A DNA stretch of 64,000 nucleotides from Balanoglossus misakiensis (GCA_040954595.2 CM082598.2:8804001-8868000); one strand, 5' to 3'. Positions 13,541-26,752 are shown, numbered from the stretch's first letter. Program-made: numbers and translations. The notes: generated by a model from the letters alone, not told the origin.

Positions 13541-16500
13541 TATTTCTCCCCTCCCAAGAATGGCGGCAACAAACTCTCAGCCGTTATTTCTCCCCTTCCA
13601 ATAATGGCGGCAACAAACTCTAAGCCCTTATTTCTCCCCTCCCAATAATGGCGGCAACAAACTATCAGCCCTTATTTCTCACCTCCCAAGAATGGCGGTA
13701 ACAAACTCTCAGCCCTTATTTCTCCCCTCCCAAGGATGGCGGCAATAAATTCTCTGCCATCATTTCTCCCCTCCCAAGAACTGCGGCAATAAATTCTCTG
13801 CCATCATTTCTCCCCTCCCAAGAATGGCGGCAATAAATTCTCAGCTATCGTTTCTCCCCTCCAGAGAATGGCGGCAACAAACTCTCAGCCATCATTTCTC
13901 CCCTCCCAGGGATGGCGGCAATAAATTCTCTGCCATCATTTCTCCCCTCCACAGAAGGGGGGCAACAAACTCTCAGCCCTTATTTCTCCCCTCCCAAGGA
14001 TGGCGGCAATAAATTCTCAGCCATCATTTTTCCCCTCCCAAGGATGGCGGCAACAAATTCTCAGCCATCATTTCTCCCCTCTCTAAAATGGCGGCAACAA
14101 ATTCTCTGCTATCATTTCTCCCCTCCCAATAATGGCGGCAGCAAATTTTAGCCCTTATTTCTCCCCTCCCAAGAATGGCGGCAACAAACTCTAAGCCCTT
14201 ATTTTTCCCCTCCCAATAATGGCGACAACAAACTATCAGCCCTTATTTCTCCCCTCCCAAGAATGGCGGCAACAAACTCTCAGCCCCTATTTCTCCCCTC
14301 CCAAGGAAGGCGACAATAAATTCTCAGCCATCGTTTCTCCCCTCCAGAGAATGGCGGCAACAAACTCTCAGCCATCATTTCTCCCCTCCCAACAAACTCT
14401 CAGCCGTTATTTCCCCCCTCCCAAGGATGGCGGCAATAAATTCTCTGCCATCATTTCTCCCCTCCAAAGAATGGCGACAACAAATTCTCAGCCATCATTT
14501 CTCCCCTCCCATAAAATGGCGGCAACAAATTCTCTGCTATCATTTCTCCCCTCCCAATAATGGCGGCCACAAATCTTAGCCCTTATTTCTCCCCTCCCAA
14601 TAATGGCGACAACAAACTATCAGCCCTTATTTCTACCCTCCCAAGAATGGCGGCAACAAACTCTCAGCCCCTATTTCTCCCCTCCCAAGAATGGCGGAAA
14701 CAAACTCTCAGCCATCGTTTCTCCCCTCCAGAGAATGGCGGCAACAAACTCTCTGCCCTTATTTCTCACCTCCCAATAATGGCGGCAACAAACTCTCAGC
14801 CCTTATTTCTCCCCTCTCAAAAATGGCGGCAACAAACTCTCAGCCGTTATTTCTCCCCTCCCAAGGATGGCGGCAATACATTCTCTGCCATCGCTTCTCC
14901 CCTCCCAAGAATGGCGTCAACAAACTCTCAGCCTTTATTTCTCCCCTCCCAAGGATGACGACAATAAATTCCCAGCCATCGTTTCTCCCCTCCAGAGGAT
15001 GGCGGCAACAAACTCTCTGCCATCGTTTCTCCCTTCCCAACAAACACTCAGCCGTTATTTCCCCCTCCCAAGGATGGCGGCAACAAACTCTCAGCCTTTA
15101 TTTCTCCCCTCCCAAGGATGACGACAATAAATTCTCTGCCATCGTTTCTCCCCTTCAGAGGATGGCGGCAACAAACTCTCAGCCCTTATTTCTCCCCTCC
15201 CAAGAATGGTGGCAACAAACTCTAAGCCCTTATTTCTCCCCTCCCAATAATGGCGGCAACAAACTCTAAGCCCTTATTTCTACCCTCCCAATAATGGCGG
15301 CAACAAACTATCTGCCCTTATTTCTCCCCTCCCAAGAATGGCGGTAACAAACTCTCAGCCCTTATTTCTCCCCTCCCAAGGACGGCGGCAATAAATTCTC
15401 TGCCATCATTTCTCCACTCCCAAGAACTGCGGCAATAAATTCTCTGCCATCATTTCTCCCCTCCCAAGAATGGCGGCAATAAATTCTCAGCTATCGTTTC
15501 TCCCCTCCAGAGAATGGCGGCAACAAACTCTCAGCCATCATTTCTCCCCTCCCAACAAACTCTCAGCCGTTATTTCCCCCCTCCCAAGGATGGCGGCAAT
15601 AAATTCTCTGCCATCATTTCTCCCCTCCAAAGAATGGCGGCAACAAATTCTCAGCCATCATTTCTCCCCTCCCATAAAATGGCGGCAACAAATTCTCTGC
15701 TATCATTTCTCCCCTCCAAACAAACTCTCAGCCGTTATTTCCCCCCTCCCAAGGATGGCGGCAATAAATTCTCTGCCATCATTTCTCCCCTCCAAAGAAT
15801 GGCGGCAACAAATTCTCAGCCATCATTTCTCCCCTCCCATAAAATGGCGGCAACAAATTCTCTGCTATCATTTCTCCCCTCCCAATAATGGCGGCCACAA
15901 ATCTTAGCCCTTATTTCTCCCCTTCCAATAATGGCGGCAACAAACTCTAAGCCCTTATTTCTCCCCTCCCAATAATGGCGGCAACAAACTATCAGCCCTT
16001 ATTTCTCCCCTCCCAATAATGGCGGCAACAAACTATCAGCCCTTATTTCTCCCCTCCCAAGAATGGCGGTAACAAACTCTCAGCCCTTATTTCTCCCCTC
16101 CCAAGGATGGCGGCAATAAATTCTCTGCCATCATTTCTCCCCTCCCAAGAACTGCGGCAATAAATTCTCTGCCATCATTTCTCCCCTCCCAAGAATGGCG
16201 GCAATAAATTCTCAGCTATCGTTTCTCCCCTCCAGAGAATGGCGGCAACAAACTCTCAGCCATCATTTCTCCCCTCCCAACAAACTCTCAGCCGTTATTT
16301 CCCCCCTCCCAAGGATGGCGGCAATAAATTCTCTGCCATCATTTCTCCCCTCCAAAGAATGGCGGCAACAAATTCTCAGCCATCATTTCCCCCCTCCCAT
16401 AAAATGGCGGCAACAAATTCTGTGCTATCATTTCTCCCCTCCCAATAATGGCGGCCACAAATCTTAGCCCTTATTTCTCCCCTCCCAAGAATAGCGGCAA

Positions 16501-19500
16501 CAAACTCTCAGCCCTTATTTCTCCCCTCCCAAGGATGGCGGCAATAAATTCTCTGCCATCATTTCTCCCCTCACAAGAATGGCGGCAATAAATTCTCTGC
16601 CATCATTTCTCCCCTCCCAGGGATGGCGGCAATAAATTCTCTGCCATCATTTCTCCCCTCCACAGAAGGGGGGCAACAAACTCTCAGCCCTTATTTCTCC
16701 CCTCCCAAGGATGGCGGCAATAAATTCTCAGCCATCATTTTTCCCCTCCCAAGGATGGCGGCAACAAATTCTCAGCCATCATTTCTCCCCTCTCTAAAAT
16801 GGCGGCAACAAATTCTCTGCTATCATTTCTCCCCTCCCAATAATGGCGGCAACAAATCTTAGCCCTTATTTCTCCCCTCCCAAGAATGGCGGCAACAAAC
16901 TCTAAGCCCTTATTTCTCCCCTCCCAATAATGGCGACAACAAACTATCAGCCCTTATTTCTCCCCTCCCAAGAATGGCGGCAACAAACTCTCAGCCCCTA
17001 TTTCTCCCCTCCCAAGGAAGGCGACAATAAATTCTCAGCCATCGTTTCTCCCCTCCAGAGAATGGCGGCAACAAACTCTCAGCCATCATTTCTCCCCTCC
17101 CAACAAACTCTCAGCCGTTATTTCCCCCCTCCCAAGGATGGCGGCAATAAATTCTCTGCCATCATTTCTCCCCTCCAAAGAATGGCGGCAACAAATTCTC
17201 AGCCATCATTTCTCCCCTCCCATAAAATGGCGGCAACAAATTCTCTGCTATCATTTCTCCCCTCCCAATAATGGCGGCCACAAATCTTAGCCCTTATTTC
17301 TCCCCTCCCAAGAATGGCGGCAACAAACTCTAAGCCCTTATTTCTCCCCTCCCAATAATGGCGGCAACAAACTCTAAGCCCTTATTTCTCCCCTCCCAAT
17401 AATGGCGGCAACAAACTCTAAGCCCTTATTTCTCCCCTCCCAAGAATGGCGGTAACAAACTCCCAGCCCTTATTTCTCCCCTCCCAAGGATGGCGGCAAT
17501 AAATTCTCTGCCATCATTTCTCCCCTCCCAAGAACTGCGGCAATAAATTCTCTGCCATCATTTCTCCCCTCCCAAGAATGGCGGCAATAAATTCTCAGCT
17601 ATCGTTTCTCCCCTCCAGAGAATGGCGGCAACAAACTCTCAGCCATCATTTCTCCCCTCCCAACAAACTCTCAGCCGTTATTTCCCCCCTCCCAAGGATG
17701 GCGGCAATAAATTCTCTGCCATCATTTCTCCCCTCCAAAGAATGGCGGCAACAAATTCTCAGCCATCATTTCTCCCCTCCCATAAAATGGCGGCAACAAA
17801 TTCTCTGCTATCATTTCTCCCCTCCAAACAAACTCTCAGCCGTTATTTCCCCCGTCCCAAGGATGGCGGCAATAAATTCTCTGCCATCATTTCTCCCCTC
17901 CAAAGAATGGCGGCAACAAATTCTCAGCCATCATTTCTCCCCTCCCATAAAATGGCGGCAACAAATTCTCTGCTATCATTTCTCCCCTCCCAATAATGGC
18001 GGCCACAAATCTTAGCCCTTATTTCTCCCCTCCCAAGAATGGCGGCAACAAACTCTAAGCCCTTATTTCTCCCCTTCCAATAATGGCGGCAACAAACTCT
18101 AAGCCCTTATTTCTCCCCTCCCAATAATGGCGGCAACAAACTATCAGCCCTTATTTCTCCCCTCCCAAGAATGGCGGTAACAAACTCTCAGCCCTTATTT
18201 CTCCCCTCCCAAGGATGGCGGCAATAAATTCTCTGCCATCATTTCTCCCCTCCCAAGAACTGCGGCAATAAATTCTCTGCCATCATTTCTCCCCTCCCAA
18301 GAATGGCGGCAATAAATTCTCAGCTATCGTTTCTCCCCTCCAGAGAATGGCGGCAACAAACTCTCAGCCATCATTTCTCCCCTCCCAACAAACTCTCAGC
18401 CGTTATTTCCCCCCTCCCAAGGATGGCGGCAATAAATTCTCTGCCATCATTTCTCCCCTGCAAAGAATGGCGGCAACGAATTCTCAGCCATCATTTCTCC
18501 CCTCCCATAAAATGGCGGCAACAAATTCTCTGCTATCATTTCTCCCCTCCCAATAATGGCGGCAACAAATCTTAGCCATCATTTCTCCCCTCTCTAAAAT
18601 GGCGGCAACAAATTCTCTGCTATCATTTCTCCCCTCCCAATAATGGCGGCAACAAATCTTAGCCCTTATTTCTCCCCTCCCAATAATGGCGACAACAAAC
18701 TATCAGCCCTTATTTCTCCCCTCCCAAGAATGGCGGCAACAAACTCTCAGCCCCTATTTCTCCCCTCCCAAGGATAGCGACAATAAATTCTCTGCCATCG
18801 TTTCTCACCTCCCAATAATGGCGGCAACAAACTCTCAGCCCTTATTTCTCCCCTCTCTAAAATGGCGGCAACAAATTCTCTGCTATCATTTCTCCCCTCC
18901 CAATAATGGCGGCAACAAATCTTAGCCCTTATTTCTCCCCTCCCAAGAATGGCGGCAACAAACTCTAAGCCCTTATTTCTCCCCTCCCAATAATGGCGAC
19001 AACAAACTATCAGCCCTTATTTCTCCCCTCCCAAGAATGGCGGCAACAAACTCTCAGCCCCTAGGAGGATGGCGGCAATACATTCTCTGCCATCGTTTCT
19101 CCCCTCCCAAGAATGGCGTCAACAAACTCTCAGCCGTTATTTCTCCCCTCCCATAAAATGGCGGCAACAAATTCTCTGCTATCATTTCTCCCCTCCCAAT
19201 AATGGCGGCCACAAATCTTAGCCCTTATTTCTCCCCTCCCAAGAATGGCGGCAACAAACTCTAAGCCCTTATTTCTCCCCTCCCAATAATGGCGGTAACA
19301 AACTATCAGCCCTTATTTCTCCCCTCCCAAGAGTGGCGGTAACAAACTCTCAGCCCTTATTTCTCCCCTCCCAAGGATGGCGGCAATAAATTCTCTGCCA
19401 TCATTTCTCCCCTCCCAAGAACTGCGGCAATAAATTCTCTGCCATCATTTCTCCCCTCCCAAGAATGGCGGCAATAAATTCTCTGCCATCATTTCTCCCC

Positions 19501-20358
19501 TCCAAAGAATGGCGGCAACAAACTCTCAGCCCTTAATTCTCCCCTCCCAATAATGGCGGCAACAAATTCTCTGCCATCATTTCTCCCCTCCCAAGGATGG
19601 CGGCAATAAATTCTCTGCCATCATTTCTCCCCTCCCAAGGATGGCGGCAATAAATTCTCTGCCATCATTTCTCCCCTCACAAGAATGGCGGCAATAAATT
19701 CTCTGCCATCATTTCTCCCCTCCCAAGAATGGCGGCAATAAATTCTCTGCCATCATTTCTCCCCTCCCAAGAATGGCGGCAACAAACTCTCAGCCCTTAT
19801 TTCTCCCCTCCCAAGGATGGCGGCAATAAATTCTCTGCCATCATTTCTCCCCTCACAAGAATGGCGGCAATAAATTCTCTGCCATCATTTCTCCCCCTCC
19901 CAAGGATGGCGGCAATAAATTCTCTGCCATCATTTCTCCCCTCCCAAGAATGGCGGCAACAAACTCTCAGCCCTTAATTCTCCCCTCCCAATAATGGCGG
20001 CAACAAATTCTCTGCCATCATTTCTCCCCTCCCAAGGATGGCGGCAATAAATTCTCTGCCATCATTTCTCCCCTCACAAGAATGGCGGCAATAAATTCTC
20101 TGCCATCATTTCTCCCCTCCCAAGGATTGCGGCAACAAATTCTTTGCCATCATTTCTCCCCCCCCCCCCAAGAATGGCGGCAACAAACTCTCAGCCCTTA
20201 ATTCTCCCCTCCCAATAATGGCGGCAATAAATTCTCTGCCATCATTTCTCCCCTCCCATGGATGTCGGCAATAAATTCTCTGCCATCATTTCTCCCCTCC
20301 CAAGGATGGCGGCAACAAACTCTCAGCCCTTAATTCTCCCCTCCCAAGTATAATCCCT

Positions 20359-21763
20359 GTGACACCATATAACGACATATGTACACTACCTTATAACGTG
20401 TGCCCATCACATTATAACATTTGCGCATCACCTTATAACCTATGCCCATCACCTTATAACATATGCGCATCACCTTATAACATTTGCGCATCACTTGATA
20501 ACCTATGCCCATCACCTTATAACGTATGTGCATCACCTTATAACGTTTGCGCATCACCTTATAACGTGTGCCCATCACCTTATAACGTATGTGCATCACC
20601 TTATAACGTATGCCCATCACCTTATAACGTATGTGCATCACCTTGTAACGTATGCGCATCACCTTATAACATTTGCGCATCACCTTATAACCTTTGCCCA
20701 TCACCTTACAACGTATGCGCATCACCTTATAACATTTGCGCATCACTTTATAACGTATGCGCATCACCTTATAACATTTTCGCATCACCTTATAACGTAT
20801 ACCCATCACCTTATAATGTATGTGCATCACCTTATAACGTTTGCGCATCACCTTATAACATTTGCCCATCACCTTATAACGTATGTGCATCACCTTATAA
20901 TGTATACTCATCACCTTATAACGTATGTGCATCACCTTATAACGTATGCGCATCACCTTATAACATTTGCGCATCACCTTATAACCTATGCCCATCACCT
21001 TATAACGTATGCGCATCACCTTATAACATTTGCGCATCACTTTATAACGTATGCCCATCACCTTATAACGTATGTGCATCACCTTATAACGTATACCCAT
21101 CACCTTATAACGTATGTGCATCACCTTATAACGTATGCGCATCACCTTATAGCATTTGCGCATCACCTTATAACGTATGCGCATCACCTTATAACATTTG
21201 CGCATCACTTTATAATGTATGTGCATCACCTTATAACGTATGCGCATCACCTTATAACATTTTCGCATCACCTTATAACGTATACCCATCACCTTATAAC
21301 GTATGTGCATCACCTTATAACGTATGCGCATCACCTTATAACATTTGCCCATCACCTTATAACGTATGTGCATCACCTTATAACGTATACCCATCACCTT
21401 ATAACGTATGTGCATCACCTTATAACGTATGCGCATCACCTTATAACATTTGTGCATTACCTTATAACCTATGCCCATCACCTTATAACGTATGCGCATC
21501 ACATTATAACATTTGCGCATCACTTTATAACGTATGCCCATCACCTTATAACGTATGTGCATCACCTTATAACCTATGCGCATCACTTTATAACCTATGC
21601 CCATCACCTTATAACGTATGTGCATCACCTTATAACGTATGCCCATCACCTTATAACGTATGTGCATCACCTTATAACATATGTGCATCACCTTATAACC
21701 TATGTGCATCACCTTATAACGTATGTGCATCACCTTATAACGTATGCACATCATTATATAAAG
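20359..21763 (+). repeat. 21-bp minisatellite, about 66 copies
   Basis: The array is built from a 21-bp unit, for example ACCTTATAACGTATGCGCAT plus C. Variation is concentrated at a few sites: GTA, ATT or CTA after TTATAAC, and GCGCAT, GTGCAT or CCCAT. Since 21 is a multiple of three, two plus-strand frames (heptads like SPYNVCA and HHLITYA) and one minus-strand frame (heptads like RYKVMRI) remain open across the entire array, giving 463-506 codon frames. Three overlapping open frames argue against any being selected as protein. It begins 12 bp after the 44-bp satellite ends. I see no intron border, promoter or unique coding flank. Confidence 0.93.
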
Positions 21764-21829
21764 AATCCCCATGTCTACATAAATTTATGTCACTTAAGAC
21801 AGCCACGGCTTTCCATACGCGGTACCCAC

Positions 21830-22500
21830 TTGTCAATAGCCTGTATGTGTGTAACGGACATTGTTATTGTTGGCAATGAATTCTAGTCCATACTAGAACA
21901 AAATTTGTTTACATTAACAATACTCACTATATACATATTGATTTTGTTAATAAGTTGGATACTGGGCATATCATCATGTTTCAGGAATTTGAATGATTAA
22001 CTGCAGAAGATACACACAAGAAACATAATGAAAAAATAGCAAAAAGTTACAGCAAATGGAGCTCTACAGAAACAACATTATTTTATTCAATGTGTTTTGT
22101 AATCCAATCGAACACAACACTAACTCAACTACCTCTATGGTGACACAAACATCTTGGCCCTATCACATGTTTCCCTATAGGACTCAAAGAAATGTCTACA
22201 ATTCTTAGGGGCACACTGGCAATGAACATCACTGCATTTGCAGAAATGAGATTATGTCAACTTACTTTCAGACATAACCATTTAGAGCAATAACCTGGTC
22301 TCCATTGATTCTGTCGGCTCATCTTGTGTTGGTATCAGAGTCAGCAGCCCAGAAAATGTTCCACACTACAGTATTATCCACCGAGTTTGGGTGAGCAATA
22401 TCACAGACTTGAAACACTGACTTATCCCCACCAAATTTTACCAGTATTTGACCTTGTTAGTGGTAACGTTGGATAAAACACTAGGTTGTCTAGTCTAGAA
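21830..22500 (+). repeat. Duplicated segment, copy 1
   Basis: This unique-looking, AT-rich segment is repeated at about 22745-23425 in the same orientation. Shared landmarks include AGCCTGTATGTGTGTAA, TTATTGTTGGCAA, GTTAATAAGTTGGATAC, AGCAAATGGAGCTCTACAG and the final AGGTTGTCTAGTCT. No convincing coding potential is visible. The intervening 22500-22745 is not part of the repeat. Confidence 0.85.
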
Positions 22501-22744
22501 AGCAAAATAGCTGATCTTTTTTCATAAATGAAGGCTTTCACTTTCTCAGTTTACACTTACGGGATATATTAACTGCAACGTTTGGTCACTTTTCTACACA
22601 GCTTTAATTACGGAGAGAAACACCACATCCCCAAAACATATTAACGATTTTCAGAACCCGCCACAAGGAGGCGCTGTTCACAAAACAATGCATGGGTCAG
22701 AGTACCTGTTTGAGGGACGATATGGTTGCCTAGACGATTCCATT

Positions 22745-23425
22745 ATTGTCAACATAGCCTGCATGTGTGTAATGACCATTGTTATTGTTGGCAAATGAAT
22801 TCTAGTCCATCCTAGAATACAAATCTTGCACAATAACATTGCTCACTGTATACATACAGGTTTTGTTAATAAGTTGGATACCGGGCATATCATCATGTTT
22901 CAGCAATTTGAATGATTAACTGCAGTAGATAAGAAATGTAATGAAAACACAGCAAAAAGTTACAGCAAATGGAGCTCTACAGAAACAACTTGATTGTATT
23001 CAGTGTGTGTTGTTATCCAATATAACTCAACGCTAACTCAACTACCTCTATCTTGGCCCCATCACATGTTACCCTATAGGCCTACCACAAAGAAATGTTT
23101 CGAAATTTTAGGTGCACACTGGTTATAACTATCATTGCATGTGCACATTATATCAACACATACATAATGTCAACTTTTAACCATCTACAGCAATAAGCTG
23201 GTCTCCATTGATTCTGTCGGGTAATCTTGTGTTGGTATAAGAGTCAGCAGCCCAGAAAATTGTTCACACTACAGTATTATCCACCGAGTTTGGGTGAGCA
23301 ATGTTACAGACTTGAAACACTGACTTCATGGTCCCTCCCTCTTTTATCCCCACCAAATTTTACCAGTATTTGACCTTGTTAGTTGTAATATTGGATAGAA
23401 CGCTAGGTTGTCTAGTCTGAAAAGA
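22745..23425 (+). repeat. Duplicated segment, copy 2
   Basis: This is the second copy of the 21830-22500 segment, offset by about 916-925 bp, with scattered substitutions and small indels, so the duplication is not very recent. A short third match (GAACATTGTTATTATTGGCA and a following ACTAGAATACAAATG) lies at about 25338-25420, which suggests the segment belongs to a dispersed family. Confidence 0.85.
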
Positions 23426-25325
23426 ACAAACATATTGGCAAGTACAAAAAAAAACAAAAACAATTTCCACTGTCTCGAGATAGAAACGTTACTTTTAGTT
23501 TAACAGACTGAAATCAGAAATCAAAATTTTATAAAGACAACAGGAATATCATCATCAGAGGTCCTTATTCTTCAAGGAAAGGGTTATTACTTGTCATAAA
23601 CTATTTCCCAGTTTCTGTGGGGAAATCAAAAGATACACTTGAGTTCATAAAACATACAACTCAATACTGTAGGTCATGGGAACACTTCCTTGCTGCATTT
23701 TATTACTAGCCAAGAATTACAATGACTGCATTTTGAGAAGCTATGCCATTCACACTTTCAACCATACATTGACCTTTCAAGACTATTTCGGACAGTAACA
23801 GCATCATCTTCAATTGCAACAGATGAAGGTAGCCTTATCTCTATATTGTGTTTGTTTTTAGAGCGTGTGACTGCAAAATGAAATAGTAGATTTCTGCTAG
23901 CAAGTTGTAATGTCTCCCTATGGCTTTCTCTATCCTTGGCTTCACTTTGCAACCTGATTTTCAGTCTCTGAACCATCTTTGAAATAAATACAGCTGTTAT
24001 ATCTAGTCAATTAGGAACCATGATATGAGATGAGCAGCAATGTTCATACAAAAAGCAGTGTTAGGAAAAGAAAAGTTTAAATCTGGAAATCATTCCAAGT
24101 TGACCTGTTACAAAAATAAAGCTCTATAATATATCCGTATAATGTACATTACCACTCCATGCACCCACCCAGAGACATATTACACAGAGTACACATAATA
24201 GAACTTTGTACATGAAGATTGTATTCTGCTTGATTCTGCAAGTGATCCTTGCACTTTTCTTATGACCAGTATCAGAACTTTGATGGACAACACTGTTTCA
24301 GTTTATTTTCATTTAACTTATTTTTAGCAGTGTCAATGAAGAGAGGATTTTTAGGTGAAATCCAATTAGTTAAAAGGGCCATGTGTGAATTTTAAATGAT
24401 CACCCACAACTGTTTTTAAACTTTTGCCACCCTTTGCAACCTTTGACCTGCCCAAGTTCAAAATGGCAGATTTTAATAAGGCTCGCTATTTGTACTGTTC
24501 ATGATTTTCGTGCATTTTTTATGCACAAGAAGGGAAAATGTGCATTACATTCAACATGAAGGATGAACTGAACAGCCCTGACCCCCCTTTCCTAACGCAA
24601 CACAACTAAGTCAGCCCTGTGCAGACTTAACGTGTACACATTGGTTTTTATACACCAGCCCAGGCCCAGCACTTGTGCTACACCACCGTAACGAGTATGG
24701 TTTGAACCCCTCCCCCAAGTGTTTTGCCCCCATTGCATCACATAACAAAGTTTTGAGCTTCTCTATATTTGTAGTCCTGAAGAGGTAACTCGCCGTTCTA
24801 TGTGAATTGTGCAATATGCCTGGCTTTGATTCGCATAACAGTAAAGTAAATTTTCTGTCTTGAGTTGGGAGCACGTCTGGTGGACAGCAATTTTCCCGAG
24901 GTTATCTTTGGCGGAGTTTTTATAGTCACATAACCCACTCTACTTTAGTCTCCATACCTACTCCAACAGGCCTGCATACCAAATACCACATTCAAATTTA
25001 TATACATACACAATACAGGTTACTTTTACATGAGTAGCGGTTCATGTACTTTATTGGATGAACTGAAATTTTACCCCGCACCAAAACCCAGAGGTAAAAC
25101 TCTTTTTTTCAAGTAAGGGAAACCCTCTGGGAAAGCGTAGGTATACAGATTCACCTAGTTTTCAAATGATTGTATTTAAATAAATGCCTCTTGAAAATCT
25201 AACTTTCAAATGAACATGCTGATCTGGCATACAAAATAGTAGAAAAAGAAAGAATATCTTGAAAATTGTAAAATATCAAGCTAAATTTTGTATTTTAAGT
25301 TCAGGTAAAACTGAAAAATATTACC
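23426..25325 (+). other. Gene-free stretch
   Basis: I see no recognisable coding, RNA or mobile element here. Short open frames on the minus strand (23758-23976, 24611-24874) match no family I know and have no convincing splice or promoter context. Confidence 0.5.
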
Positions 25326-25599
25326 TGTAAGTGTTGGTACAGAACATTGTTATTATTGGCAAATGCATTCAATTGTGGACTAGAATACAAATGTTAATAA
25401 TAACAATGCTGATTATGAACACAAGAAATCCTGGTTCATACACAGACCAAAATAAATGGAAAAGTCATCAAATATTACAGATAGTTGAACTTCATTTATA
25501 TGAGAATAAATGTCATCCAAACTACATTCTATATATATTATCACTTTACAAGCAATTGCGAAATCATAAATTTCATATTCAAATAGGAAGAACAAAAAG

Positions 25600-25860
25600 A
25601 ATAACCATCAAATTGTTGAATAGTGCACACACAAGTTGTGTCAAAAGTGACTAATGTACTGATCACGGGAAACTATTCTGGATTTGAAGGAAACCTTATC
25701 AGTTACAGCTACTGGGAAAACTTCATTGAAGATCCCCAAAGACATGTCAAGCAAAAGCCAATTAAAGTCTCATTTGATAAAGCCTTTGGATAAAGTTCGT
25801 CATTAAAGAGATTGAGGAAAAGGGACACAGAGATGAATGTTCAAATGCATGATAACTGAA
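25600..25860 (+). repeat. Diverged repeat, copy 1 of a pair
   Basis: Blocks such as AAATTGTTGAATAGTGCACA, ACTAATGTACTGATC, GGATTTGAAGGA and ACTGGGAAAACTTCATTGAA recur in the same order at 26458-26722 with roughly 20 percent visible difference. The pair probably represents an old dispersed element. No coding capacity is evident. Confidence 0.7.
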
Positions 25861-26175
25861 AACTGACTGTGTATAAAATATAGGAAACTTTTAAAAGGAA
25901 GTAATAGAAAACTTTTTAAAATAAAAGTAAATATCACAGTGAAAAGTTTTTGTTGTTCAAAAAGTGTAAATAATGTGTTGCCTGTAAGCCATGATGCATG
26001 ATCTCCATGCCAATTAATTTATGAGCGAATTTACTGCTTTTATGCCCCCCCCCCCGAAATACAAACAAAACAATCATACATATATGGCTTCTACAAACAC
26101 ATTATTTATGTTTTCATAAAGGAAATTTTCATCAATAAAATCAACAGACTGTAAACACTCACACAATGCATATGC

Positions 26176-26350
26176 ACAGTGAAACCTGTCTATCAAGGAC
26201 CTCTGAGACCAGAAAATCTGTCCTTAGTAGACAGGTGTCCCTAATAGACTGGAAATATTCAATTTAAAGTATGACTTGTCTTGAAAAATCTGTCCTTAAT
26301 AGAGACGTATCCTAAGTAGAGAGGTGTCCGTAAGGACAGATTTCACTGTA
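26176..26350. mobile_element. Short MITE with mariner-like inverted ends
   Basis: The left end reads ACAGTGAAACCTGTCTATCA, and the reverse complement of the right end begins TACAGTGAAATCTGTCCTTA. The arms share internal blocks like TCTGTCCTTA and GACAGGTGTCC. The CAGTGAAAC-type terminus is typical of Tc1/mariner-pogo related MITEs in animals. It has no coding capacity. Confidence 0.65.
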
Positions 26351-26457
26351 TGCAAAATGTGTAAAATAATCTGAACAAAAACACAAACATACACACACAC
26401 ATCAAAAATCGTATATCAAAATCTTAACTCACTATGTCATCACCGAGTAAATTTGAT

Positions 26458-26722
26458 TTACCAGTATATCAAACTGTTGAACACTGCACACACATACGAA
26501 AAGCAACTAATGAACTGATCCCAGGAAACTACACTGGACTTGAAGGATCTATTGCAATTTTTTTTCATCATCAAATTGGGTTAGTTATGTATATGGTATT
26601 CTCAAATATATTGCAAATTGAAACCTTCTCATCTGTTATAGCCATTGGGAAAACTTCATTAAAGACATACCCTCTAACACTGAGGAAAAATATACAGAAA
26701 GACATGAATGTTAAAATGTTCA
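26458..26722 (+). repeat. Diverged repeat, copy 2 of a pair
   Basis: Second copy of the element at 25600-25860. It has an extra internal stretch around 26550-26620 and ends in a CACACA run next to the non-LTR fragment that follows. Confidence 0.7.
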
Positions 26723-26752
26723 CACACACACATACATAATTTTTATTGATAA

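Larger units (their letters stand above)
1..20347 (+). repeat. 44-bp satellite DNA array (about 460 monomers)
   Basis: The whole stretch is a head-to-tail array of a 44-bp monomer that already runs at base 1, so its left edge lies outside the window. A monomer consists of ATGGCGGCAACAAACTCTCA followed by GCCCTTATTTCTCCCCTCCC and a short AAGA-like linker. Recurrent variants are seen: an AATAAATTCTCTGCCATCAT type, an AACTGCGG type with a changed core, an ATAAAATGGCGG type one base longer, and a shortened monomer of about 32 bp that lacks the ATGGCGG core. The plus strand is pyrimidine-rich. Many monomers contain AATAAA. The array ends at about 20347 after more regular monomers and a poly-C run at 20158-20170. 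Many overlapping reading frames of 60-190 codons occur on both strands; they are products of the period and I do not regard them as genes. Confidence 0.97.

Noticed and set aside
1-20347. Dozens of 60-190 codon open frames in the satellite
   Set aside because: They follow from the 44-bp period, which rotates through all frames. They overlap each other in two or three frames, have no splice or promoter context, and change with monomer order.
1-20347. Telomeric origin of the tandem array
   Set aside because: The monomer has no TTAGGG-type or other telomere repeat unit and is far longer than telomeric units.
1-21763. CRISPR array
   Set aside because: Units are contiguous without unique spacers, the context is eukaryotic, and no cas genes are present.
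20330-21886. Three long open frames (463-506 codons) in the 21-bp array
   Set aside because: A period divisible by three keeps frames open automatically. Two on one strand and one on the other cannot all be selected, and no flanking exon was found.
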